A DNA stretch of 64,000 nt from Symbiodinium natans. Its lineage: Eukaryota > Sar > Dinophyceae > Suessiales > Symbiodiniaceae. The stretch is taken from positions 312,001 to 376,000 of the forward strand of contig CAJNDS010002182.1 in assembly GCA_905221605.1 (NCBI GenBank). The letters are read 5' to 3'. Positions 55,361-64,000 of this stretch are shown here, piece after piece. Made by a program: the position numbers and the translations under genes. Each line of letters begins with the position of its first letter. Positions within the stretch are counted from its first letter, which is position 1. Under the pieces are notes generated by a model. It did not search any database. It was not told where the DNA came from and saw only the letters and a program-made list of their open reading frames with translations.

Positions 55361-56217
55361 AGGGATAGTGGTCCGCCATCGCCCTGGGGGGGGCCAAAGT
55401 TGCCTCCCGGTGCTTTGAGCTTCTGCTCGAGGACAGTGGCCGAGGGTGCTGGCGAGATGCCAGCTCCTCCGGCCTATTTTCAACAGGCAGGTTGCCAATT
55501 CGGCGGCGCCTGACTCACTCATAGCGCTGGCCTCCCTGATGGGAAAGGCCGAGTTGCTGAACATCCCTGTGCTGGCTGCTTGGGCGCATAGGATGCGCCT
55601 ACAACAAAAAGATTTGTGCCTGCAATGCCTGCAGCTGCTGCTAAATGAAGATGATCAACCTTTGTTCACCAGTGCGTTGCGTGGGAACTCTTTTGTGGAT
55701 GGCTTTAGTCATAGCCTTTATCAATTTATCGTAGCTTAAATTCTTAAGCATCCTGAACGCGTGGAAAGCTGAGACGTCAGTGGCTCTGAGCTCTTCGGTC
55801 GAGGTATTTTGGGCTTCACGCTTTCACTTCTAAAACCTGCCACGGCTCCTCATGAAGTCATTGCCTTGCAAGGCTGGGTTGGGCAAGGCACTGCATCGAG
55901 GTTCTGAGCTGTACAGCGTAAGATGATTCCATGGAGCAGCGGACTGTGTCACAGGATCAGGCGCATGGCCTAAATGGCTACATGCCACAGCAAGAAGTGA
56001 CTAAGTCAGGGCAGAATCTGTTCTTCACATACCCAGACCCTCTCGATGCCGCTAAGCACAAGCAGGGATTACTTGCTTTCCCTTTCCGTCTCTGCTTCGT
56101 GCTGCATTTCACGCCCTTCCATGCCTGGCTTGGCTGTCGCCATGGCTGCCAGTACATGGCAGGCACAGAGCCCAGCAAGGGCCCACACGTGGACAACCTG
56201 CTGTATATAATGTTGGA
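55361..56217 (+). repeat. Segmental duplication, copy 1 (longer)
   Basis: Matches 62660-63393 in order through many long blocks, for example GGTGCTGGCGAGATG, TTTTCAACAGGCAGGTTGCC, GAGCTCTTCGGTCGAGG, TGCCACGGCTCCTCATGAA and CTACATGCCACAGCAAGAAG. Copy 1 holds about 115 nt more (about 55550-55668), a coding-like block reading LLNIPVLAAWAHRMRLQQKD. Open frames at 55446-55739 and 55931-56227 are not conserved in length in copy 2, so a functional protein is doubtful. It could be a decayed transposon or a duplicated gene piece. Confidence 0.7.
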
Positions 56218-56513
56218 CCTGCTTTAGCTTGTGGGTTAGCCCCTCCCCCGCCCCCCGGAACAATCGAGACTGGTTCTTGGATGCGTTTACCACGTTTGCC
56301 CCGCATTTCCTTCTTTTGTGTGGGGTGGGGGGGGGGGTGGGGTGGAGTGGGGGGGGGGGGGTTGATTACGTGCTTTTGCAGAAGAAGCACACCCGGAAGG
56401 TTCTCTCATGTGCTCCTTTGGGTTTTCCAGGGTTTAGGGTTCAGTCTTTCGGACGCTTACAACCTTGCGTTTCGGGCTTCCTGTGCCTCATGTGTCAAGA
56501 AACAAAAGCACAA

Positions 56514-57015
56514 ACACAGGTCTACCTGACGCTTCTAAACGTGTTTGGAGCCTGGCGAAGCCCAAAAAAAAGCATATATACATAAATACATATAGACATG
56601 TATACGTATATACATACATACATGTGTACGTATATACATATATACATATACATAGGCTTTGAAACCCTCTCTTCTTTGTTGCTTGTTGTTTGTTGCTTCT
56701 TGCTTGTTGTTTGTTGCTTCTTGCTTGTTGTTTCTTGCTTGTTGTTTGTTGTTTGTTGTTTGTTGTTTGTTGTTTCTTGTTTTTTGTCTGTTGTCTGTTG
56801 CTTGTTGTTTGTTGCTTGTTGTTTGCCTGTTTTTCGCTTGCTTCCATAGCTTTCGATGGTGAATGTTGCCTCTTGCATTGTGCCCCACAAAAGGTCAAAC
56901 ATACAGAAAAACACTGTAAATGACGATGTAAACGCCACTTTCGCTGCAAAAACCTCTCTCCACTCCTTCCACCTTACGCTTCCAAACGTGTTTCGAGCCT
57001 GCCGAAGCCCAAAAA
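56514..57015. repeat. TTGTTTG/TTGCTTG and TATACA microsatellites between two direct repeats
   Basis: A roughly 48-nt block at 56523-56572 (ACGCTTCTAAACGTGTTT, then GCGAAGCCCAAAAAA) recurs at 56969-57018 with few changes. Between the copies lie a TACATA-type tract (56573-56655) and a TTGTTTGTTGCTTC-type tract (56680-56835). The 239- and 153-codon minus-strand frames (Gln/Asn/Lys-rich) come from these tracts and are not genes. Confidence 0.85.
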
Positions 57016-57829
57016 ACAGAAAATTGGCGCCCCGTTTCGCTCGAGACGTCTGCGTTCCGCGTGGTCCAAGTCCTAACTTGGAAGACGCAACGCTTGTCAT
57101 CAATCTGCCACATCCAATCAAGAAGGATAGCACACAACGCTGTGTCTCTACAACATACACTTCTTCGCAAACACTCAAAATCACTGCGCCTGCCATGTTA
57201 TTCCTAGCTCCGCCTGATGAACCAACGAAGCACAACCACACCCAAACAACCCCAACGTTCGGCTAACAACGCGCCCGCACGAACATTTGCGGGGCAAACG
57301 TGGTACACGCGTCCAGGTTCTTGCTCTCTTTAAACGTTCCAGGGTTTTATATGGTTTAAAGATGTTTAAAGGGAGTTTAGGAAAGGGAGGAGGCATGATT
57401 CTGTGATGCTTTGCGCGTACTGCTGTCTCATGCTGCAATGTCGATTTCTGCAAGAAATCCTCTGATAGTCTGGGCCGCAGGATGTATGTAAGCAGATTCC
57501 CCGGCTGAACAGCTGTCTCAGTGGTCTATGCTGCAAATGACTGCTTCATAAGCCGGACTGGTGATTGACTCCGTCTGCCTGAGCCAGGCAGACCTGACCA
57601 GGCGATGTTTCCCGGAGCGGCGTTGGTGCCAGTGCACATGTCACGCTTGTCAGCGAGAGAAGTCCTAAGACATCCTGAGACCCTTCAGACCGAGAAGTGT
57701 TTGAGAACTATAGCTCTCATTAGCTCTCCATCCCGAGAGCAGACCGTCGAAAATCTTCCCCCGCGCTGCCGCCCCCCCTCCCAGGATGCTGATTTTCTGG
57801 GGCCTTCGTGTTCAGGGTTTAGGGTTTAG

Positions 57830-58315
57830 GCTTGATTCTTGGGATGATCCTCGTCCAATCGCCGCCTTTGCCTTGCTGCCGCCACTGGCTCAGCGGGATG
57901 TGAGCTGCAGGACTTTCACAGCTCCGACCCTCGGCTTACTTGGGGAACGCCACTTTACCAACATGAACACCTCTTCTACAGGGGGGAGCGCTTCTGCAGT
58001 TAGACTGTGCTCTTATTTCTTGTTGTGGGGCCCACTGCTAGGCCCAGGTCCCCGAGCTTATACCCTTCTCTTTCTGGCGGCGTGATGCTCTGATGTGCAT
58101 GGCAGAGTTCAGGACGGTCGCCAGCCTGCTTCTTCAAAGACGCTTGGGCTGGCTTCAGAGATACTCGGGGTGGATCCCGCTTTAGATGGTGCTGCTCGAA
58201 CTGCTTAAGAAACCGGGGCTGCACCACGATAAGCCCAGCAAAAGCAACCCAAGCCAAAGGGAAAAAACCCAAGCCTCACAAGATCCCCCCCCAAAAAGCA
58301 CTGGCTTTCCTGTCC
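57830..58315 (+). other. Weak exon candidates before the telomere-type array
   Basis: 57832-57925 reads DPRPIAAFALLPPLAQRDVS after a short GTTTAGGGTTTAGG. 58120-58205 has two plausible frames: SSKTLGLASEILGVDPALDG ending in TAA, and LLLQRRLGWLQRYSGWIP. 58187-58322 reads LLELLKKPGLHHDKPSKSNP to a stop. None is recognised, and the frames conflict. Confidence 0.25.
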
Positions 58316-58342
58316 CTGGATAGGTGATTTTTCAGGGCTGAT

Positions 58343-58712
58343 GGTTCTTTTTTCGTATTTTTTCTGGTTTTTTTTTCGTATTATTTATGGTTTCAGGTGA
58401 ACCCCAAACCCTAAACCCTAAACCCTAAACCCTAGACCCTAAACCCTAAACCCTAAACCCCAAACCCTAAACCCTACAAACCCTAAACCCTAAAAACCCT
58501 AAAAACCCTAAAAACCCTAAAAACCCTAAAAACCCTAAAAACCCTAACAACCCTAAAAACCCTAAAAACCCTAAAAACCCTAAACCCTAAAAACCCTAAA
58601 CCCTAAACCCTAAACCCTAAACCCTAAACCCTAAACCCTAAACCCTAAACCCTAAACCCAAGACCATGAAAAATACGAAAAAAAAAACCAGAAAAAATAC
58701 GAAAAAAAAACC
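58343..58712. repeat. Telomere-type (AAACCCT)n array between long T/A-rich inverted repeats
   Basis: 58400-58659 is about 260 nt of AAACCCT units with AAAAACCCT variants in the middle. The left arm (58343-58390: TTTTTTCGTATTTTTTCTGG, then TTTCGTATTATTTATGG) is the inverted copy of the right arm (58664-58712: CCATGAAAAATACG, then CCAGAAAAAATACG). The arms are about 48 nt each. This is internal to the window, so it is not the end of a linear chromosome as assembled. Confidence 0.85.
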
Positions 58713-59450
58713 TGGACCCATTTTTCAGCATGATCTCGATCTTGTAAGATGGCAATATATGCAGTGCACCGAGCTGATCCAACTTACAAGAATCCCAGCC
58801 GGTCCGATCGCAATTCCCATTCTTGCGAACTCCTACTACAACCCCGAGCTAGAAAATCCCAACCCCCATCCTACAAAATCCCAACATTTCCTGCGAAAGC
58901 CCCAAAATTTCCTTCGAAAACCCCAACAAATCTTACGAAATGCCGACAAATCCCCAAAACATCCCAACAATGTCCCACTTTACGAAAATGCCAGCCAACC
59001 CCTAGCATGCTCCGCTTGCTTTTTCTATAAGGGTGTTTGCGGGGGGAATGCCGCCCTTGTTTTCCAGGACGGTTTAAGGAGAGCCTTGGGTAACATCGAC
59101 AGAACAAGACATCATAACATGTTAACCTAGTCCACATCGCAAACTTTCACGTTTATGGAAGGAAGGTTTTGGGAAATTCAGGCTTTCGCGGTTTCAGAGC
59201 ATGAGTGAAGTAGGATTGTTTAAGACAGCATGCACCTACTTCTTCAGAATTGCTGCTGGCACTTTATCAGCCTTGTTTGGTTTTTCTGGTGTTCGGCATC
59301 TGGTGAGAAACTGGACAGCTTCCCTTGCTGCGGGCTCCCTTGTCGATGTCTTCCTGCCGAAAAGAACTTGTACTCAATGTCGCATCTAGCAGGGGCCTGG
59401 CGCAAACCTCAAGTCCCAAGTCTGGAATGTTAATTCATGCCCAGATGGGG
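58713..59450 (+). other. Region upstream of the P2 gene, no gene supported
   Basis: It holds a run of CCCAACAAA/AAATCCC-like near-repeats (58855-58980) and a 62-codon frame at 59201-59389 (MSEVGLFKTACTYFFRIAAG) with no recognised family. CAG at 59442-59444, directly before ATGGGGATGAAG, is a candidate trans-splice acceptor for the P2 transcript. Confidence 0.4.
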
Positions 59451-61648
59451 ATGAAGTACGTGGCAGCGTATCTCATGGCAGCAGCGCCCTCGGTCAAAGT
59501 GAGAGCTGTTCCAGCCGTCCGTTCACCATCTGGGGAATCAGGGTTGGAGGTCACAAGACCACAGGTATCCACAGGTTGAAGCGGGTGCGTGAGGTTTCGG
59601 GAGAACGGGCAAGGCCCCCCGGATGCCACTTGCGTACACATATGTAGGCCGTGATGGGAGAGCCCCTCTGAAGATCCATCCCTGAACCGATAAGCTCCCA
59701 ACTGCCGCACAGCCCCGCGAGCATCCGAGAGAATGAGGCCCTGGCCGGCAAGGAGAGCCCCAGCGCCGACGACATCAAAGCCATCCTCGAGTCCGTGGAG
59801 TCCGAGTACGCGCTGGCCTTGGGGAGCTGCACGGAACAGGGCCCCCGCCGGGATCAAACTCCAAGCAAAATTGTAGGGACTGCATGACGAAACTCCATCC
59901 TCCAGGCTAGCTGAATCAAGTGATACATCTGAAGACGGCGACCAGAAGAATCAAAGCAGACCCCGACAGCACAATTTTCGCACAATCTTCCAGCACATCT
60001 GAGCTCACCCAAGATATCCCAAGCCTCTGGATGCGTCCTGCCCGTTTTGCATCCTTGCGGACGGTTGCTTGCACCCCTGACACTATTCTTGGCACAACTC
60101 GGCCGAAGAATGACGGAGCCTTCACTCGGCACTCAACGGCGTCACGCAAGCCTCTAGTTGAAACTTGCTACCCGTCCTTCTCGAACAGCGACTTAGTGCT
60201 GGAGTAGCAAGCGCAACGATGCTTGGGAGCCGCTTCAATTGCAAATTCCGTATGGTTTGGAGCGACCCAAACGAAAGTTGCTCATCAACGGGCGATCTCG
60301 TACACAACGGCATGTGTTGCAAAGTGCTTGGTCTTAAGAATCGTTACGGCCGGAGAAATCGGCACTGGTTTCCAACAGCCCCAGGACGAGAGCATTGCCA
60401 GCAAGCTGGTATCCGAGTCCTTCGGCGGCATCTGGAGTGGGCGAACCGAGTTTAGTTTGATTTGACTTTCCTATTTTCTGTCAACTGGCGGCCCAGGCTC
60501 GAGGGCAAGACGGTGCACGAGGCCTGGGGCTTCAACTCTTGAGCAAGCTCGCAAGCTCACCCTTAACCGGGACTCAAGATAGGATCCAGCCTGAGAATGG
60601 CACAGAAACATGACATGGCCTCAGGTCGTGGCTGCAGGAAAGGAGAAGCTGAAGGTCCTCAGTAGGGCTTTTCAGGGGTCTGAGTGGGCACAAAGGACCA
60701 CGAAGGGCGGTGTTGTCAGGAGTTGCCATGGGGACCTTTGATTGTTACGTTACGTTGACCGTTGAGAAGGGCAGGGATCTCATCTTTGCAGTCCTCGGCA
60801 GCAATAAAATTTGCCAGGCAGTGCCGCGCAGCAGCCTTTGCGCGAGTTTCTGACATTGAAACGCTGGCTATTGGGCATTTCCTATTGTTGGCCCTGTGTG
60901 CAGGGCTTTGGCGGCGGCGGCGGCGGTGGCCCCGCCATTGGCGGCGGAGGCGGCGGTGGTGCCGCGCCGGCTGCAGAGGCGAAGAAGGACCCGAAGCTGA
61001 GTGGATGCAGGGGGTCTGCATCGATGGCGTACCGCGTAACGAAGCATGGAGGGTTTCATGGGTTGCATGGTATCTTTGTGTTGTTCATGTTTCGTTATAT
61101 GTTTATGTGACGCTCACAGGCGGTTCACATGACTCAGAACGTAGTGCCAAAATGCGAAGCAGTCTCTACCTTGTCCTTTGCTTTGTCTCCCACCACATCT
61201 GGGCCCAGGAAGAGAAGAAGGCAGGATGATGGTTTTGGTTCTTTCTGTGCTCATCTTGGGGGTGAAGGCTTTGACCATTCAGCATGCGTGTTGCAGGAAT
61301 GATGGCCATCGGAATGAAATTGATGGTCACAGCGTTATCTCCACAGCAGCTAGCAGCTAGTGAGGTACCCAATGCAAAACATCATTCAGTCATCTTCAGG
61401 AGTCGACACTGATCATGTACAGCGTCACCTTTGCGACAGACACATCTCCAAAACATTCCAAGCCCTCTAATTTCAACGCAGCCAGCGACAAGCCGGCGAC
61501 GGCATGAGTGCCGAATTGTGCCGAATTGCTGTGGTGGAATAGTAGCGGGTGGGCGTGACGTGTGGTTCTTTTTCTATATTTGCTGGAACTTGCGAAGGTC
61601 GAGGAGGAGGAAGAAGAGGAGGAGATGGACTTCGACCTTTTCGGCTGA
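59451..61648 (+). CDS. RPLP2: 60S acidic ribosomal protein P2, seven exons
   Basis: P2 forms the ribosomal stalk with P0 and P1 and recruits elongation factors. Exons: 59451-59477 (MKYVAAYLM), 59738-59809 (ALAGKESPSADDIKAILESV then ESEY), 60385-60416 (DESIASKLVS), 60497-60521 (ELEGKTVHE), 60625 to about 60660 (VVAAGKEKLKVL), 60904 to about 60996 (GFGGGGGGGPAIGGGG then AAPAAEAKK) and 61598-61648 (VEEEEEEEEMDFDLFG, stop 61646-61648). Joins 1-2, 2-3 and 4-5 use GC donors (59478, 59810, 60522); join 3-4 uses GT at 60417. The N-terminal helices, Gly/Ala hinge and acidic tail are all present. The tail ends MDFDLFG instead of the usual MGFGLFD. ATG 59445 in frame would add two residues; 59451 fits the family. 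Phase at exons 5-6 and 6-7 is not fully settled. Confidence 0.9.
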
Positions 61649-61782
61649 GCACCGACTGGCACCGACTGGCACCGAACACTTCCGATCAGTTCTGCAGAAT
61701 CACGAGAAAAACCTGTCGCCTTCAAGTTGCCTTCAAGTGACCTCTAGCTTCAATTCCAAAACGTGGCGCCAGCACAAGCCAG

Positions 61783-61852
61783 GTCAACCCTTCGCAGCGT
61801 GCAGCTATCGAAGGCCTCAAGTACGCCTTGGAGAAGATCCAGGACATTTTGG
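61783..61852 (+). CDS. Exon of a gene downstream of P2, unknown
   Basis: Follows AAGCCAG and reads NPSQRAAIEGLKYALEKIQD, then IL before the donor-like GTTCGA at 61853. It is amphipathic helical. Read-through stays open to TGA at about 61936. No other exon of this gene is convincing before the duplicated segment at 62660. Confidence 0.45.
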
Positions 61853-62088
61853 GTTCGACTGGGGTTTACAGAGCTCAGGCCAAAAGCATCATGCCATGCA
61901 GCACGTTTCGACCACAGGCCCGTAAGGGGATTCGGTGAATCAGAAGCATTGCAGGGTAACTTTGTCGCTTAGTTGAACTTAGTTGTTGTAAAGCTGTTGC
62001 TAAGTTCAAAAGAGCAATGGTTCCCCTAAGTGCGGGCAGTGTGCAGGCCAACAACATGAGCCAACCAACATGTCTGCGCCAACTCCGC

Positions 62089-62327
62089 AATCACGTTGTG
62101 CAGCCCGCAGGCGATGATCCCCTGAGCCAAGGGGCTCGTGAAGCCGCATGGGGTTTACTGAAAATAGGGGGCCCCAAAATATAACCCCCCTTATTATCAG
62201 AAGGCTCAATAAGGTACCCCTAATATCGGAAACCCCACATGGGGCATTGGCAGGATGTTTGTTTGGCGATCTTGCCGTAGCTTCCATCCGTACTTGGCTG
62301 GTTTGAGGTGCTGAGCATGCTGGTATA
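62089..62327 (+). repeat. Copy 2 of the dispersed repeat (filled site)
   Basis: Matches 47363-47510 on both sides of a hairpin insertion (62145-62246). Shared blocks include GATGATCCCCTGAGCCAAGG and CAGGATGTTTGTTTG. This copy lies about 330 nt upstream of the second copy of the larger segmental duplication. Confidence 0.75.
62145..62246. mobile_element. MITE-like hairpin inserted in a repeat, with ATGGGG at both ends
   Basis: The left end GGGGTTTACTGAAAATAGGG and right end CCCTAATATCGGAAACCCC are imperfect inverted repeats of about 25 bp. The centre is AT-rich (AAAATATAACCCCCCTTATT). ATGGGG borders it on both sides. The related sequence at 47425 has a single GATGGG and no insert, which marks the unit as mobile. 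Confidence 0.75.
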
Positions 62328-62659
62328 GACAACAAGAATCTCAACCTCTTGAGGCCCACGCCTAATCATGTAAAATGGACCCCCAGTACGTGGTTTTGGC
62401 GAATTACAATTACCTCCCGGATTTGTTGTTTACGGTCGAGCCTCATCCTTACTTCCACACGGGCCTACTTCCACAACTTCCACAACTCTGCTATGGCCAT
62501 ACGGGTCAGAGCACCAAAAGTCGGACAGAGGAGGCATTTTTACAATAGCATGGGGTCATTGAAGCCTCGGAGAGATCCACTGCGCGCACCTGAAAGGAGT
62601 ATAGAAAACCCGTGCATGCTTGGAGACAAGTTCAGACAGCCAGGCTTGTGTCACCAAAA

Positions 62660-63393
62660 TGTTAAAAGGGATGATGCCAAAGCGGCCTCCCAATGCTTTG
62701 AGCTTCTGCTCAAGGACAGTGGCCGAGGGTGCTGGCGAGATGCTGCTCCTCCGGCCTATTTTCAACAGGCAGGTTGCCAATTCAGCGGCCTGACTGACTC
62801 ATAGCGCTGGCCTCCCTGAAGGGAAAGGCTTTACCAGTGCGTTGCGTTGGAACTCATTGTGGGTGGCCTTATGAACTCCGCTTGGTGCGCAGTGTTGGCC
62901 ACGTGAAGCGTGTGCACTTTCTTCATAGCTTAAACCGCCTGAATGCGTGGAAAGCTGAAACAGCCGTGGCGCTGAGCTCTTCGGTCGAGGCATTTCACGT
63001 TTTCATCTCTAACACCTGCCACGGCTCCTCATGAATCATGAAGTACCTTGCAACTGTGTTGGGCAAGGCACTGCGTAGAGGTGCTGAGCTGTACAGCGTA
63101 AGATGATTCCATGGAACAGCGGACTGTGTCAAAGGTAGTCGCATGATCAGGCGCATGGCCTAAATGGCTACATGCCACAGCAAGAAGTGACTAAGTCAGG
63201 GCAGAATCTGTTCTTCACATACCCAGACCCTCTCGATGCCGCTAACAGCCAGCACAAGCAGGTAGTTGCATTCCCTTTCGGTTTCTGCTGCGTGCTGATT
63301 TCACGCCCTTCCATGCCTGGCTTGGCTGTCGCCATGGCTGCCAGTAAATGGCAGGCACAGAGCAAGGGCCCACATGTGGGTAATCTGCTGTAC
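62660..63393 (+). repeat. Segmental duplication, copy 2 (shorter)
   Basis: Second copy of 55361-56217, lacking about 115 nt after GGGAAAGGC. Its 5' part reads KAASQCFELLLKDSGRGCW in one open frame, which copy 1 has lost. Similarity ends near CACATGTGGGTAATCTGCTGTA; the sequence then diverges. Confidence 0.7.
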
Positions 63394-64000
63394 CGGGAAC
63401 GGAATGAAACACAATTCGACATCAAAATCGTCCCAGCGAGCCGCAGGCTCTGGAACTCCATCCTTGCAAGTACATCGCGCAGCCTAGAATGCCTAGAACA
63501 TCGGGAGCCAGATGGCCTCGTGCATCCCCACTTTTGCTATTGCGGCTGACCCTCAGGCTGCCCGGGAGCAAGGGCGCCCGCGTTGGCAACGAAGCCAAGG
63601 CCCAGCAAGCAGCCCTTCACGGGGGGGTGTTCTGATACTGTTGATGGACGAAATCCTGCATCACTTTTATCACGCAGGTCATCCCTTCCAAACCCTGAAT
63701 CTTAACATTGCTGTCCTTGCAACGCTTCGAAAGTGCATGTGTGAATGACCGAAATCCTGCATCACCCATATGCGCGCGCAACATTGAAATTCGAGGGGTG
63801 TGGGGAGCTCGATTACCAACCGTCGCACACGTGTAACGTAGGGGGTCATGCAAGATTTTGTCCATCCACAGTCTCGGACAAGATAATTGACTGACTTGTT
63901 GGCAAGAGCTGGTGCTGGAATGGCTTTTGGGAAGAATGTCGGAGAATGGCCTTTGGGAAGAATGTCGGAGATGTACCTTTTGCAGCTTCAAGCCTAAGCT
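63394..64000. other. Right edge of the window, nothing supported
   Basis: It contains a frame running on from the duplicated segment (to 63549) and two similar phrases (CCGAAATCCTGCATCAC near 63749 and CGAAATCCTGCATCAC near 63649), plus a short tandem repeat GGCTTTTGGGAAGAATGTCGGAGA / GGCCTTTGGGAAGAATGTCGGAGA at 63928-63972. No gene was recognised. Confidence 0.4.

Noticed and set aside
56522-57241. 239-codon minus-strand frame rich in Gln, Asn and Lys
   Set aside because: It is a translation of the TTGTTTG/TTGCTTG microsatellite and the TACATA tract.
58400-58659. True chromosome end
   Set aside because: The telomere-type array is internal, has unique sequence on both sides and inverted arms.
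1-64000. CRISPR array, bacterial operon, rRNA or tRNA genes, prophage
   Set aside because: No regularly spaced identical repeats, no ribosome-binding-site-led gene strings and no recognisable RNA gene; the exon-intron structure is eukaryotic.

Overview
The window reads as eukaryotic nuclear DNA, most likely from a dinoflagellate. Every gene I can recognise is on the + strand and is split into short exons (about 25-170 nt). Exon joins that homology fixes often use GC or GA donors beside GT, and the acceptor AG is usually followed by G. TTTAGGG telomere-type repeats, hairpin elements and long homopolymers fill the introns and spacers. No bacterial operon, rRNA, tRNA, CRISPR array or viral gene was recognised. 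Most long open frames here are shadows, so genes were called by joining exons that give a continuous family-like protein. Exon ends marked approximate are my inference.

Layout. 1-9144: 3' part of a gene for two fused Asp/Glu-racemase-like domains (5' end outside the window). 9.1-17.2 kb: spacer with weak exon candidates. 17.3-19.0 kb: a coiled-coil protein. 19.6-25.3 kb: a TPT/SLC35-type transporter. 25.3-28.5 kb: isolated exons. About 28.8-30.7 kb: a PH-like protein. 31.1-38.6 kb: a formin (Gly/Pro/Lys FH1-like segment, then FH2), with a complete 58-codon Cys-rich zinc-ribbon-like gene inside one of its introns at 33188-33364. 39-55 kb: well-formed but unidentified exons mixed with telomere-type repeats and MITE-like hairpins. 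55.4-56.2 and 62.7-63.4 kb: a duplicated segment. 58.3-58.7 kb: a telomere-type array between inverted repeats. 59.45-61.65 kb: a seven-exon gene for the acidic ribosomal stalk protein P2. 61.8 kb: one exon of a further gene.

The most interesting signal is in the introns. The two racemase domains are internal paralogues, so their exon joins can be aligned codon by codon. Nearly all introns sit at different places in the two copies, and many have GC or GA donors. Several introns contain short inverted-repeat elements, and one family (near 4544, 37528 and 41050) nearly or exactly coincides with an intron. This looks like recent intron gain from MITE/introner-like elements. A 47.4/62.1 kb repeat pair shows an empty and a filled site for one such hairpin. 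The genes themselves look like ordinary housekeeping, signalling and cytoskeletal genes, with no obvious shared pathway.
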